A DNA stretch of 64,000 bases, from contig NZ_CAJZAR010000036.1 of the NCBI RefSeq assembly GCF_914484835.1, positions 124,001 through 188,000 of the forward strand, given 5' to 3'. This document shows positions 7,917 through 17,674 of the stretch, piece after piece. The notes below the pieces were generated by a model. The model ran no database searches, had not been told where the DNA came from, and saw nothing but the letters and a program-made list of their open reading frames with translations. Each line of letters begins with the position of its first letter. Within the stretch, counting starts at the first letter, position 1. A program made the position numbers and the translations under genes. This DNA comes from Paraburkholderia tropica (GTDB taxonomy: Bacteria; Pseudomonadota; Gammaproteobacteria; Burkholderiales; Burkholderiaceae).

Positions 7917-9454
7917 CAGCCGCAGCACCCGGCAAGGAAGCCCTGCGCCTTGCCGGCACCGACGAGGTCCTCACCTACGCCACACTGAACGAACGCGCGG
8001 ACCGGGTCGCGCACTGGCTGATCCAGCTAGGCCTGCAACCCGGCGACGGCATCGCGCTGTTGTTCGAGAATCACCCCGCCCTGGCCATCGCGGCCGTCGG
8101 CGCCGAGCGCGCCGGTCTGTATTTCACCCCCATCAGCATCCAGTTGAAAACGCGCGAAGTCGCGCACGTCCTCCAGGACTGCGGCGCGCGCGTGCTGATC
8201 GTCTCGCAGACGATGCGCGAACTCGCGCAGACGCTCGCCGACGAAGGCGCGCTGAACGGCGTGGCCTGTTATATGACGGGCGCGGTCACGCCGCCCGGCT
8301 TCGCCTCGCTCGACGCCGCGCTCGACGACACCGACACGCGCGCGCCGCTGCCCGAGTGCGATCAGGGCCGAGACTTTCTCTATTCGTCGGGCACCACGGG
8401 GCTGCCGAAGGGCATCCTCAAGCCGCTCGTGCCGTGGGAGCGCCGCACGATCGACGACACCGAAACGGCCTCATGGCGCAAGAGTTTCGGATTTAATGAG
8501 GACTCCGTGTATTTGAGCACGGCGCCGCTCTATCACGCCGCGCCGCTGCGCTATCTCGTGCGCATGCTGCGCACGGGCGGGCGCAGCATCGTCATGCAGA
8601 AGTTCGATCCCGAGGCCGCGCTCGCCGCCATCGAACGCTATCGCGTCACGCACAGCCAATGGGTGCCGACGATGTTCGTGCGCCTGCTCGCGCTGCCCGA
8701 AGCGGTGCGCCGACGCTACGACGTGAGCAGCCTGAAAGTGGCGATCCACGCGGCCGCGCCCTGCCCGCCGCTCGTCAAGCAACAGATGATCGACTGGTTC
8801 GGCCCGGTGATCTACGAGTATTACGCGGGCTCGGAGGGCGTCGGGCTCACGGCGATCGACTCTCACGAATGGCTCGCGCATCGCGGCTCGGTCGGGCGCG
8901 CGAAATTCGGCACGCTGCATATCGTCGACGAGGACGACCGCGATCTGCCCGTGGGCGAGATCGGCCGCGTGTTCTTCGAAGGCGGGCCGCCGTTCGAGTA
9001 TCACAACGATCCCGCGAAGACCCGGAGCGTGCGCAATCGGCACGGCTGGGCCACCTATGGCGATATTGGCCATGTGGACGCGCAAGGCTACCTCTATCTG
9101 AGCGACCGCCGCGCGGACCTCATCATCAGCGGCGGCGTGAACGTCTATCCGCAGGAAATCGAGAATGTGCTCAGCGAGCATCCGGCCGTGGCCGACGCCG
9201 CCGTGATCGGCGTGCCGCATGCCGAGTTTGGCGAGAGCGTGAAGGCCATCGTGCAACTGCGCGAGCGCGACGCCGCCAGCCCGCAGCTCGCCGACGAATT
9301 GATGGCGTTCTGCCGCGAGCGTCTTTCGCATATCAAGGTGCCGCGTTCCGTCGATTTCGAAGACGCGCTGCCGCGTCACGACAACGGCAAGCTGCTGCGC
9401 CGGCTGCTGAAGGAACGCTATCGCAACCCAGAAAATCCTGGCGCCGCAATTTAA
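7895..9454 (+). CDS. Acyl-CoA ligase (AMP-dependent synthetase)
   Basis: The protein of about 519 residues is an ANL-superfamily ligase that activates a carboxylic acid to its CoA thioester. The ATP/AMP-binding motif YSSGTTGLPKG, the YYAGSEG motif, the hinge region SDRRADLIISGG and the C-terminal catalytic lysine in HDNGKLLRR are all visible. The open frame runs much further upstream, but that part overlaps the IclR gene in another frame. The GTG at 7895, with ggag 8 bp upstream, gives the normal family length and a 22-bp overlap with the regulator gene. The cluster partners (dehydrogenase, CoA transferase) suggest a non-standard fatty or alicyclic acid. Confidence 0.87.
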   Translation: MERVRELAAAAPGKEALRLAGTDEVLTYATLNERADRVAHWLIQLGLQPGDGIALLFENHPALAIAAVGAERAGLYFTPISIQLKTREVAHVLQDCGARVLIVSQTMRELAQTLADEGALNGVACYMTGAVTPPGFASLDAALDDTDTRAPLPECDQGRDFLYSSGTTGLPKGILKPLVPWERRTIDDTETASWRKSFGFNEDSVYLSTAPLYHAAPLRYLVRMLRTGGRSIVMQKFDPEAALAAIERYRVTHSQWVPTMFVRLLALPEAVRRRYDVSSLKVAIHAAAPCPPLVKQQMIDWFGPVIYEYYAGSEGVGLTAIDSHEWLAHRGSVGRAKFGTLHIVDEDDRDLPVGEIGRVFFEGGPPFEYHNDPAKTRSVRNRHGWATYGDIGHVDAQGYLYLSDRRADLIISGGVNVYPQEIENVLSEHPAVADAAVIGVPHAEFGESVKAIVQLRERDAASPQLADELMAFCRERLSHIKVPRSVDFEDALPRHDNGKLLRRLLKERYRNPENPGAAI

Positions 9455-9494
9455 TTCGGCATCCAGAATATCACCATAAGAAAGGAGACAACCC

Positions 9495-10625
9495 ATGCGT
9501 AACGTGTTCCGCGACGACCACGAATTATTCCGCGAGCAGGTCCGCCGTTTCGTCGAGCGCGAGATCGCGCCGTTTCATCAGCAGTGGGAGAAAGACGGCA
9601 TCGTGCCGAAATCGGTGTGGCGGCGCGCGGGCGAGGAAGGCCTGCTCTGCTGCACGATTCCCGAGGAATACGGCGGTGGCGGCGGCGACTTCGGCCACGC
9701 GGCGATTCTGATCGAGGAACTCGCGCGCGTGAATGCGAGCGGCATCGGTTTCCCGCTGCATTCGGACATTGTCGCGCCGTATATCCACGCTTACGGCACC
9801 GAGGAGCAAAAGCGCGAGTGGCTGCCGAAGCTCGCGAGCGGCGAGCATATCGGCGCAATCGCGATGACCGAGCCAGGCACCGGCAGCGACCTGAAGTCCG
9901 TGCGCACGACCGCGCGCCGCGACGGCAACGACTACGTCATCAACGGTCAGAAGACCTTCATCACGAACGGTCAGAACGCGAGTCTCGTGATCGTGGTCTG
10001 CAAGACCGCGCCGGAACTCGGCGGCAAGGGCGTCTCGCTGATCGTGATCGAGGAAGGCACGCCGGGTTTCGAAAAAGGCCGCAAGCTCGAGAAGATCGGC
10101 CTGCGCGCGCAGGATACGTCGGAGCTTTTTTTCGAGGACGTGCGCGTGTCCGTCACGCAGCGGCTCGGCGAGGAAAACGCGGGCTTTTCGTATCTGATGC
10201 GCGAGCTTGCGCAGGAACGTCTGGTGATCGCCGTGCGCGCCGTCGCGTCGATCGAAGGCATGCTCGCGCGCACGATCGAGTACACGCGCGGGCGCAAGGT
10301 GTTCGGCCAGGCGATCTTCGATTTTCAGAACGCGCGCTTCAAGCTCGCGCACGCGCGCGCGAAAGCGGAGATGGTGCGCATCTACGTGGACGACTGCATC
10401 GCGCGGCATCTGCGCCGCGAGTTGTCGCCCGTCGACGCGGCCATGGCCAAGCTCAATGCCACCGAACTGCAGAACCAGTTGCTCGACGAATTCCTGCAAC
10501 TGCACGGCGGCTACGGCTATATGTCGGAGTATGTGATCGGCGGCGCGTGGGTCGATGCGCGCGTGATGCGCATCTACGGCGGCACCGACGAGATCATGAA
10601 GGAAATCATCGCGCGCACGCTCTGA
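9495..10625 (+). CDS. Acyl-CoA dehydrogenase
   Basis: This 376-residue protein has the full acyl-CoA dehydrogenase architecture. The FAD/substrate loop [11 protein letters not shown], the [10 protein letters not shown] strand, the [11 protein letters not shown] segment and the C-terminal [11 protein letters not shown] with the catalytic glutamate are present. It introduces the alpha,beta double bond in an acyl-CoA. A gap of 40 bp from the ligase gene with aaaggag before the ATG suggests translation within the same operon. Compared with the degenerate protein at the window start, this one looks fully competent. Confidence 0.93.
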   Translation: MRNVFRDDHELFREQVRRFVEREIAPFHQQWEKDGIVPKSVWRRAGEEGLLCCTIPEEYGGGGGDFGHAAILIEELARVNASGIGFPLHSDIVAPYIHAYGTEEQKREWLPKLASGEHIGAIAMTEPGTGSDLKSVRTTARRDGNDYVINGQKTFITNGQNASLVIVVCKTAPELGGKGVSLIVIEEGTPGFEKGRKLEKIGLRAQDTSELFFEDVRVSVTQRLGEENAGFSYLMRELAQERLVIAVRAVASIEGMLARTIEYTRGRKVFGQAIFDFQNARFKLAHARAKAEMVRIYVDDCIARHLRRELSPVDAAMAKLNATELQNQLLDEFLQLHGGYGYMSEYVIGGAWVDARVMRIYGGTDEIMKEIIARTL

Positions 10626-10656
10626 TGCGCGCGCTCATCTCACGGGGAGACCGCGC

Positions 10657-11667
10657 ATGATCCAGCCGCTGGAAGGCGTGCATGTCGTCGAGTTCGCGGG
10701 TCTCGGGCCCGCGCCGTTCTGCGGCATGCTGTTCGCGCAGATGGGCGCGCGCGTGACGCGCATCGGCCGCGCGGGCGAGGCGCTGCCCGACGGCCCGCTC
10801 GCGCGCGGCCGCGAGCACGTCGCGCTCGATCTCAAACGCGCCGACGACGTTTCGCGCGCGCTCGATCTAATCGCGCAGGCCGACGCGCTGATCGAAGGCT
10901 TTCGTCCGGGCGTGATGGAGCGGCTCGGCCTCGGTCCCGAGGCGTGCCGCGCGCGCCATCCGGCGCTCGTCTACGGACGCATGACGGGCTGGGGCCAGCA
11001 CGGCCCGCTCGCGCATACGGCCGGTCACGACATCAACTACATCGCGATTTCGGGCGCGCTGCACGCGGTCGGCGAAACGGGCGGCGCGCCGGTCGTGCCG
11101 CTCAATCTCGTCGGCGACTTCGGCGGCGGCGGCATGGTGCTGGCGTTCGGCGTGATCGCCGCCATTCTGCGCGCGCGGGCAAGCGGCAAGGGCTGTGTGG
11201 TCGATGCGGCGATGACCGACGGCGCGGCCATGCTGATGAGCATGATGTACGGCTTTCACGCGGCGGGTCAGTGGCGCGACGCGCGCGGCGAGAATCTGCT
11301 CGACGGCGGCGCCCCGTTCTATCGGACCTATCGCTGCCGCGACGGCGGCTGGATCGCGGTGGGCTGCATCGAGCCGCCGTTCTATGCCGCGTTTCTGAAG
11401 GGGATCGGCGCGGAGGATCTGCTCGATCTGCCGCAGCGCGATCGAGCGCATTGGCCGGCGATCGCGGCGCGCATCGAGCGGATTATCGCCACGCGCGAGC
11501 GCGATGCGTGGGTCGATGCGTTCGCGGGCAGCGATGCGTGCGTCTCGCCGGTGCTCGGACTCGCGGAGGCGCCGCATCATCCGCATAACGCGGCGCGCGG
11601 CGCGTTCACGCACTCGGACGGCGCGTGGATGCCGGAATGCGCGCCGCGTTTTACGGCCTTTGATTAG
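10657..11667 (+). CDS. CaiB/BaiF-family CoA transferase or alpha-methylacyl-CoA racemase
   Basis: The 336-residue protein begins with the family signature ([21 protein letters not shown]) and has the CoA-binding DLKR and [10 protein letters not shown] segments. Its [11 protein letters not shown] segment carries the catalytic aspartate. Its length and [10 protein letters not shown] stretch fit alpha-methylacyl-CoA racemases better than formyl-CoA transferases, which are about 400 residues. A racemase would let a 2-methyl-branched acyl-CoA enter the neighbouring dehydrogenase. It is the last gene of the IclR-ligase-dehydrogenase run, 31 bp after the dehydrogenase. Confidence 0.87.
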   Translation: MIQPLEGVHVVEFAGLGPAPFCGMLFAQMGARVTRIGRAGEALPDGPLARGREHVALDLKRADDVSRALDLIAQADALIEGFRPGVMERLGLGPEACRARHPALVYGRMTGWGQHGPLAHTAGHDINYIAISGALHAVGETGGAPVVPLNLVGDFGGGGMVLAFGVIAAILRARASGKGCVVDAAMTDGAAMLMSMMYGFHAAGQWRDARGENLLDGGAPFYRTYRCRDGGWIAVGCIEPPFYAAFLKGIGAEDLLDLPQRDRAHWPAIAARIERIIATRERDAWVDAFAGSDACVSPVLGLAEAPHHPHNAARGAFTHSDGAWMPECAPRFTAFD

Positions 11668-11698
11668 CGGGACGACTCGTTGATCGGCCGGGCGAACC

Positions 11699-13849
11699 TC
11701 AGTTCGCCGGGGCGTAACGGTTGCGCGGCTCCGTCAACTGGATCTGCCCGCTTTCCACCAGTTGCGCGAGCGGCGCGGGGCGGCCGAGCAGGAAGCCCTG
11801 CATCTCGTCGCAGCCCTCGCCCGCCAGCAGATCGAACTGATCCTGCGTTTCGATGCCTTCCGCCAGCACGGGAATGCCGAGGCTCTTGCCGAGCGCGAGC
11901 ACGGCGCGGATGATCGCGGTCGCCTGGCGGCTCGATTCGGCTTCGCTGATGAACGACTGGTCGAGCTTGATCTTGTCGAAGGGAAAACTGCGCAGCGTGT
12001 CGAGCGACGAATACCCGGTGCCGAAGTCGTCGAGCGCGAGACTCACGCCCAGCGCCTTGATGTGCTGAAGCACTTCGAACGAGCGCGCGCGGTCGGCGAA
12101 GATCGTCGATTCGGTCAGTTCGAGTTCGAGCCGCTCGGGCGGCAGGCCGGTGTCGGCCAGCACCTCGCGCACGAGCGCGGGCAGGTCGGCGTGCGCGAAC
12201 TGCACGGGCGAGAGATTCACGGCCACCTTGTACGGCGGCAGCCACGTGACCGCGCGCGTGCACGCCTCGCGCAGCACCCACGCGCCGATGCTCAGGATCA
12301 GCCCGTTTTCCTCCGCAAGCGGAATGAACACGCCCGGCGAGACGAAACCGTGGCGCGGATGCTCCCAGCGCAGCAGCGCTTCGTAGCCGCAAATGCCGCC
12401 ATTCACCGAAGTCTGCACCTGGTAATGCACGCTCAACTGGCCGCGCGCGATGGCGTCGCGCAGGTCGGCCGCGAGCGTGCGGCGCGCGCGCGCCGTCTCG
12501 TCCATCGTCGGCTCGTAGAAGCACACCGAGCGCGTGAGCGCCGCCTTCGCGCGGTACATCGCGAGGTCGGCGTTATTGATCAGCACGGCCTTGCTGCTGG
12601 CGTCGTCGGGATAGATCGCCACGCCGAGGCTCGCGCCCGAGACCACTTCCCAGTCGTCGTAGCGGATCGGGCGGAACAGCGCGTCTTCGAGACGACCGAG
12701 GAAATCGTCGAGCGCCTCGCGGTCGGCGAAACGCTGCAGCGCCACGAACTCGTCGCCGCCCACGCGCGCGACGAACTCGCCCTCGCGCACGAGGCTCGTG
12801 AAGCGGCGCGCGAGAATGCGCAGCACCTCGTCGCCCGCGTGATGGCCGCGCAGATCGTTGATGTCCTTGAAGCGGTTCAGATCGATGCCGACCAGCGCGA
12901 GCTTGCCGTCCTCGGCGGCGGCGCGCGCGATCTCCACGTCGAGCCGCTCGTTGAAGCTCGCGCGGTTCGGCAGGCCCGTGAGCATGTCGCTCATCGCCAT
13001 GGTGCGCAGATGCTCGACCGATTCGGCGCGCACGGTGTCGTCGAGCAGATAGCTCACGAGCCCCGCGCCCGCGATGATGAACGCCATGCCCGCGACCGAC
13101 AGCGCGAGCGCCTGCAACGCGGCCGGATTCGAGAACTCGCCCGCGATGCGCACCGGCGTGACCGTGAAGGCGCACATGCCCGTGAAGTGCAGCGTGGCGA
13201 TGGCGAGCACGAGCAGCAGCGTGACGCTGGCCACCGAGCCCGTGTCTTTCGGGGCGGGGCTTCCTTGCACGGTCGCCTGCAGATTGGCCTGAAGGGTCGC
13301 GCCGCCTTGCGCCGCGTGCCTCGGCTGCTTTGCAGCGGCGTTCGTGCCGCGCGCCGCGCGGTCGAGCGCGAGCGCGCCGAACACGACCGAGAGCACGATC
13401 GACGCGATCAGATACGTGTGATTCCACGCGACGATGCCCTGCACGCGATAGGCCATCATGCCCGTGTAGTGCATCAGCGAAATCGAGAGCCCGACCAGTG
13501 CGCCGCCGATCGCGGGCGCCGCGCGCGTGAAGCCGCTGCCCGCCACGGCGAAGGCGGCGAAGCTGCCGCCGAGCGCGATCAGCAGGGAAACGATGGTGAG
13601 GACCGGGTCGAAGCTCACGGGCACGCCGGGCTCGAAGCCGAGCATCGCCACGAAATGCGTGCACCAGATGGCGACGGCGGCCGTGACGGCCGCGAGGAAC
13701 TGCCAGCCCGCGCGCTGCAGGCCGCGCGTCGCGAACACGCGCCGCACCAGCCTCGCGGTGACCCACGACCCGCCGCAGCAAATCAGCACCGCCACGATCA
13801 CGAGCCACGGATTGTGCTTGTAGACGATGCAGCCCAGCACATTCATCAC
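11699..13849 (-). CDS. MHYT-GGDEF-EAL protein, c-di-GMP turnover
   Basis: The 716-residue membrane protein has an N-terminal MHYT sensor of about seven helices with the characteristic WCTHFVAML (62-70), LMHYTGM (125-131) and LHFTGM (220-225) motifs thought to bind a metal or diatomic gas. A GGDEF domain follows with intact GGDEF at 364-368. The EAL domain has EALLRW at 490-495 and DDFGTGYSS later. Both catalytic motifs are intact, so the protein could make or degrade c-di-GMP. The RxxD inhibitory site before GGDEF is not present (RxxE instead). The gene stands alone, convergent with the CoA transferase gene. Confidence 0.93.
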   Translation of the reverse strand: MMNVLGCIVYKHNPWLVIVAVLICCGGSWVTARLVRRVFATRGLQRAGWQFLAAVTAAVAIWCTHFVAMLGFEPGVPVSFDPVLTIVSLLIALGGSFAAFAVAGSGFTRAAPAIGGALVGLSISLMHYTGMMAYRVQGIVAWNHTYLIASIVLSVVFGALALDRAARGTNAAAKQPRHAAQGGATLQANLQATVQGSPAPKDTGSVASVTLLLVLAIATLHFTGMCAFTVTPVRIAGEFSNPAALQALALSVAGMAFIIAGAGLVSYLLDDTVRAESVEHLRTMAMSDMLTGLPNRASFNERLDVEIARAAAEDGKLALVGIDLNRFKDINDLRGHHAGDEVLRILARRFTSLVREGEFVARVGGDEFVALQRFADREALDDFLGRLEDALFRPIRYDDWEVVSGASLGVAIYPDDASSKAVLINNADLAMYRAKAALTRSVCFYEPTMDETARARRTLAADLRDAIARGQLSVHYQVQTSVNGGICGYEALLRWEHPRHGFVSPGVFIPLAEENGLILSIGAWVLREACTRAVTWLPPYKVAVNLSPVQFAHADLPALVREVLADTGLPPERLELELTESTIFADRARSFEVLQHIKALGVSLALDDFGTGYSSLDTLRSFPFDKIKLDQSFISEAESSRQATAIIRAVLALGKSLGIPVLAEGIETQDQFDLLAGEGCDEMQGFLLGRPAPLAQLVESGQIQLTEPRNRYAPAN

Positions 13850-14278
13850 AGGTCGGCCTCCTTTGAGCCTGAAATTTGCGCGTCATGCATAGCGCATGAG
13901 GCGGCAGGACAATAGCACGGCTTCAGGCCATGCGCGGCGGTCTCTCAGGGACCGGACGGCGACGCCGTCGCGTGCGGGCGCCGGGCCGTCAGAGCCGCGC
14001 CAGCGAACCAGGAGTGTCGGAGCGGGCGGATCGGACCTTCGAAAAACAAAGGAACGCGAAACGTCGCGCGCGTCCCGCGCGCAAGTCTACGGCACAATCG
14101 CGCGAAATCCTTATAAACCCCGTTTCTGATCAGCATTTGCAAACGTTTGCTGGCGTTTTGGTCGACGCGCGTGGTTGAGCCGCTTGTCAGGTCGCTCGCT
14201 TGATCGCTCGTTTCCGCAGCTTTTTTGCCGTCTTTGCGGAAATCACGCGCATCGGCAATGCCTGGCTCGCCAGGGCGC
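13850..14278. other. Intergenic region with a 12-bp palindrome
   Basis: The 429-bp gap between two - strand genes holds the presumed promoter of the MHYT-GGDEF-EAL gene. At 14139-14150 there is a perfect palindrome gcaaacgtttgc, resembling LacI/GalR-family operators; no such regulator is encoded nearby. A weaker dyad (tttccgca / tgcggaaa) at 14211-14242 lies just past the LysR stop and might be a terminator without a clear T-run. No gene was seen. Confidence 0.4.
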
Positions 14279-15238
14279 TCAGACCTGCGAGCCCGCGTCG
14301 GGGCCGATGCGCGCCGCCTCGATCCGCGCGCGCAGACGCGGCGTCGCGAAGTCGAGAAACGCGCGCAGCTTGAGCGGCAGCGGCGTCTGCCCGCCGTGCA
14401 CGAGGCTCACCGGCCAGGGCGCGGGCTCGTGCGCTTCGAGCAGCAGGTCGAGCCGCCCCTCGCGCACCGCCTGCGCCACCTGATAAGACAGCACGCGCGT
14501 CACGCCCACGCCTTGCAGCGCGGCGTCGATGGCGGCTTCGGCGGTATTGACCGCGAGCCGCGACGTCACCGGCTGCGGCACGAGCGCGTTTTTCGCCGCA
14601 TCCCTGGACGGCTCCTTTCCGTCCCGAAAGGCCCACGTGCGCCCTTCGACACCCTCGAACGTCACGCATTGATGCGCGGCCAGATCGCGCGGCTGGCGCG
14701 GCACGCCGTGCGCCGCCAGATAGGCCGGGCTCGCGCACACCACGCGGCGAATCGCGCCCACGCCCACGGCGACGAGCGCGCTGTCCGGCAGCGCGCCGAT
14801 GCGCACGGCCGCGTCCACGCGCTCCTCCATCAGATTGACCACGCGGTCCGCCAGCGAGAGCCGCACGTCGATCTCGGGATACTGCGCGAGGAATTCGGTG
14901 ACGACGGGCAGCACGTGCAGCCGCCCGAACACCACCGGCGCCGTCAGCGCGAGTTCGCCTTTGGGCTGCGCGTACTCGCCCGTCGCGGCGCGCTCGGCCT
15001 CGCCAACCTCTTCGAGAATGCGCCGGCACGCGGCCACGTAGGACGCGCCCGCCTCGGTCAGCGCAAGCTGGCGCGTCGTGCGCGTGAGCAGGCGCGTGCG
15101 CAGATGCGCTTCCAGTTCGTTGACCTTGCGGCTGACCGTGGCGAGCGGCATGCCGAGCCGGCGCGCCGCCGCCGAGAGGCTGCCCGCCTCGACCACGGCG
15201 ACGAGCACGGACATGGCGTCGAGTCGATCCATCGGCAT
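14279..15238 (-). CDS. LysR-family transcriptional regulator
   Basis: The 319-residue protein has the N-terminal LysR winged helix (DAMSVLVAVVEAGSLSAAAR, then LGMPLATVSRKVNELEAHL) and a C-terminal periplasmic-binding-type effector domain. It belongs to the large CrgA/DsdC-like subgroup that starts MDRL. Translation could start two codons downstream at MDRLDAM with no effect on function. It is divergent from the large acyl-CoA dehydrogenase gene across 155 bp that contain an 18-bp perfect palindrome, so it probably regulates that gene and itself. Confidence 0.9.
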   Translation of the reverse strand: MPMDRLDAMSVLVAVVEAGSLSAAARRLGMPLATVSRKVNELEAHLRTRLLTRTTRQLALTEAGASYVAACRRILEEVGEAERAATGEYAQPKGELALTAPVVFGRLHVLPVVTEFLAQYPEIDVRLSLADRVVNLMEERVDAAVRIGALPDSALVAVGVGAIRRVVCASPAYLAAHGVPRQPRDLAAHQCVTFEGVEGRTWAFRDGKEPSRDAAKNALVPQPVTSRLAVNTAEAAIDAALQGVGVTRVLSYQVAQAVREGRLDLLLEAHEPAPWPVSLVHGGQTPLPLKLRAFLDFATPRLRARIEAARIGPDAGSQV

Positions 15239-15299
15239 CTCGCATTTCGGGAGGATGAGCGCCGATGATGCCGGATTCTCCCTGTACGCGGAAGCGCCT

Positions 15300-15317
15300 C
15301 CTCTCTATATAGAGAGG
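15300..15317. promoter_or_regulatory. 18-bp perfect palindrome in the LysR / acyl-CoA dehydrogenase divergent promoter
   Basis: The sequence cctctctatatagagagg reads identically on both strands. It lies 61 bp upstream of the LysR start and 76 bp upstream of the dehydrogenase start, a typical place for a LysR-type or other dimeric regulator. Confidence 0.5.
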
Positions 15318-15393
15318 CTGGAGAAATCACCAATAGCACGCTCGTTCTATTTTCTGTAGTCTAGGCACCTTCCCAACCGAGGGCCCGCCCGCC

Positions 15394-17256
15394 ATGTCGC
15401 TGATCTTCTCCCGCCGTGACCTGAACTTCCTGCTCTACGAATGGCTCGACGTCGAGCGGCTCACGCGTATTGCGCGCTATGCGGATCACTCGCGCGAGAC
15501 CTTCGACGCCGCGCTCGACACCTGCGAGAAGATCGCCACCGACCTGTTCGCGCCGCACAACAAGAAGAACGATCAGCACGAGCCGCATTTCGACGGCGAG
15601 ACCGTCACGATCATCCCCGAAGTGAAGACCGCGCTGAAGGCGTTCTGCGAAGCGGGCCTGATGGCGGCGGGCCAGGATTACGAGTACGGCGGCATGCAGT
15701 TGCCGCTGGTCGTCGAAAAAGCGGGCTTCGCCTGGTTCAAGGCCGCCAACGTGGGGTCGAGCGCGTATCCGTTCCTCACCATCGGCAACGCGAATCTGCT
15801 GCTCGCGCACGGCAGCGAGAAGCAGATCGACACCTTCGTGAAGCCCGAACTCGAAGGCCGCTACTTCGGCACGATGTGTCTTTCGGAGCCGCAGGCCGGA
15901 TCGTCGCTGTCCGACGTCGCCACGCGCGCCGACTTCGAGGGCGACTCGGCGCTCGGCGCGCAGTATCGGCTGCGCGGCAACAAGATGTGGATTTCGGGCG
16001 GCGAGCACGAACTCTCGGAGAACATCGTCCATCTCGTGCTCGCGAAGATTCCGGGCCCGGACGGCAAGCTGATTCCCGGCGTGAAGGGCATCTCGCTCTT
16101 TATCGTGCCGAAGTATCTGGTCAACGACGACGGCTCGCGCGGCGAGCATAACGACGTCGTGCTCGCGGGCCTCAATCACAAGATGGGCTATCGCGGCACC
16201 ACGAACTGCCTGCTCAATTTCGGCGAAGGCACGAAGTACGCGCCGGGCGGCCGCGCGGGCGCGATCGGCTATCTCGTCGGCGAGCCGCACAAGGGCCTCG
16301 CCTATATGTTCCACATGATGAACGAGGCGCGCATCGGCGTGGGTCTGGGCGCGACGATGCTCGGCTACACCGGTTATCTGCATGCGCTCGATTACGCGCG
16401 CAATCGTCCGCAGGGACGCGGCATCGGCGCGGCGGGCAAGGACCCGGCGTCGCCGCAGGTGAAGCTCGTCGAGCACGCCGATGTGCGCCGCATGCTGCTC
16501 GCGCAAAAGAGCTACGTGGAAGGCGCGCTCGCGCTGAATCTGTGGTGCGCGAAGCTCGTCGACGAAGCGGGCGGCGCCCCCGACGACGCCACGCGCGCGC
16601 CGCTCACACTGCTGCTCGATCTGCTCACGCCGATCGCGAAAAGCTGGCCGTCGCAATGGTGTCTCGCCGCCAACGATCTCGCGATCCAGGTGCACGGCGG
16701 CTACGGTTATACGCGCGAGTACAACGTCGAGCAGTTCTATCGCGACAACCGGCTCAATCCGATTCACGAAGGCACGCACGGCATTCAGGGCCTCGATCTG
16801 CTGGGCCGCAAGGTGGTCATCAAGGACGGCGCGGCGCTCAAGCTGTTCGCGCAGCGCGTGCAGGCCACGATCGACCGCGCGCATTCGGGCGGCGACGCGC
16901 AGGACGCGACGCACGCGCGCGCGCTCGACGCGGCGATGAAGCGCCTCTTCACGGTCACGCAGCAATTGTGGGCCGCGGGCGATGCCAATGTGACGCTCGC
17001 GAACGCCTCGGTGTATCTCGAAGCGTTCGGGCATGTGGTGGTGGCGTGGGTGTGGCTCGAACAGGCGCTCGCGGCGCGCGCGGCGTTGAAGCACGCAAAC
17101 GCGCAGGCACACGGCGACGATGCCGACTTCTATCGCGGCAAGCTCGCGGCGGCGCAGTACTTCTTCGCGTGGGAACTGCCGAAGACGGGCGCGCAATTCG
17201 ATCTGCTCGCGTCGCTCGACCGGACGACGCTGGATATGCGGGACGCGTGGTTCTGA
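15394..17256 (+). CDS. Large acyl-CoA dehydrogenase with C-terminal extension
   Basis: The 620-residue protein is one of the long FadE-like dehydrogenases common in Proteobacteria. Features seen are an N-terminal extension (FSRRDLNFLLYEWLDVERLT), CLSEPQAGSSLSD in the FAD/substrate loop, KMWISGGEHEL, the HGGYGYTREY segment and the NPIHEGTHGIQ segment carrying the catalytic glutamate. A further domain of about 150 residues follows. Such enzymes oxidise medium- to long-chain acyl-CoAs. The gene is monocistronic or nearly so: the following VOC gene is convergent with only 22 bp between stops. Confidence 0.92.
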   Translation: MSLIFSRRDLNFLLYEWLDVERLTRIARYADHSRETFDAALDTCEKIATDLFAPHNKKNDQHEPHFDGETVTIIPEVKTALKAFCEAGLMAAGQDYEYGGMQLPLVVEKAGFAWFKAANVGSSAYPFLTIGNANLLLAHGSEKQIDTFVKPELEGRYFGTMCLSEPQAGSSLSDVATRADFEGDSALGAQYRLRGNKMWISGGEHELSENIVHLVLAKIPGPDGKLIPGVKGISLFIVPKYLVNDDGSRGEHNDVVLAGLNHKMGYRGTTNCLLNFGEGTKYAPGGRAGAIGYLVGEPHKGLAYMFHMMNEARIGVGLGATMLGYTGYLHALDYARNRPQGRGIGAAGKDPASPQVKLVEHADVRRMLLAQKSYVEGALALNLWCAKLVDEAGGAPDDATRAPLTLLLDLLTPIAKSWPSQWCLAANDLAIQVHGGYGYTREYNVEQFYRDNRLNPIHEGTHGIQGLDLLGRKVVIKDGAALKLFAQRVQATIDRAHSGGDAQDATHARALDAAMKRLFTVTQQLWAAGDANVTLANASVYLEAFGHVVVAWVWLEQALAARAALKHANAQAHGDDADFYRGKLAAAQYFFAWELPKTGAQFDLLASLDRTTLDMRDAWF

Positions 17257-17278
17257 GGCGCGCGTTGGGTCGGCGGGT

Positions 17279-17674
17279 TCACGGCGCGGGATCGTGGCAG
17301 CAGACGCAGAGTTTGTTGCCGTCGGGGTCGCGGAAGTACGCGCCGTAGTAGTTCGGGTGGTAACGCGGGCGCAGGCCGGGCGCGCCCTCGTCACTGCCGC
17401 CGTGCGTGAGCGCCAGCGCGTGCACCGCGTCGACCGCCGCGCGCGTGGGCGCGAGCAGCGCCACCATCTGACCGTTGCCGCTTTCGGCGGGCGCACCATC
17501 GAACGGCGCGCCGACGATAAAGAGCGGACGCGCCACGCCCGGCGTCATCCAGCCCGCCCAGGGATGCTCGCGTTCGCAGAACTTGAGTGTCTGGCCGAGC
17601 GCCTGCATGATCGGCGCGTAGAAGTCGAAGGCGCGGTCGAAGTCGTTCACGCCAATATAGAGGTGGGAAAGCAT
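17279..17674 (-). CDS. VOC (glyoxalase/bleomycin resistance) family protein
   Basis: The protein of about 131 residues begins MLSHLYIGVNDFDRAFDFY and ends AYFRDPDGNKLCVCCHD, the two halves of a single VOC module. It has the metal-binding His near residue 4 and HPNYYGAYF. The frame continues 40 codons upstream, but those residues are unlike the family, and aaggag lies before the chosen ATG. In the final strand the usual glutamate is replaced (KLCVCCH), so a metal-dependent reaction is uncertain. Function unassigned. Confidence 0.8.
   Translation of the reverse strand: MLSHLYIGVNDFDRAFDFYAPIMQALGQTLKFCEREHPWAGWMTPGVARPLFIVGAPFDGAPAESGNGQMVALLAPTRAAVDAVHALALTHGGSDEGAPGLRPRYHPNYYGAYFRDPDGNKLCVCCHDPAP

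Noticed and set aside
11762..13915. 717-codon + strand frame opposite the MHYT-GGDEF-EAL gene
   Set aside because: Low-complexity Arg/Glu/His translation, no start context, and the opposite frame carries intact MHYT, GGDEF and EAL motifs.
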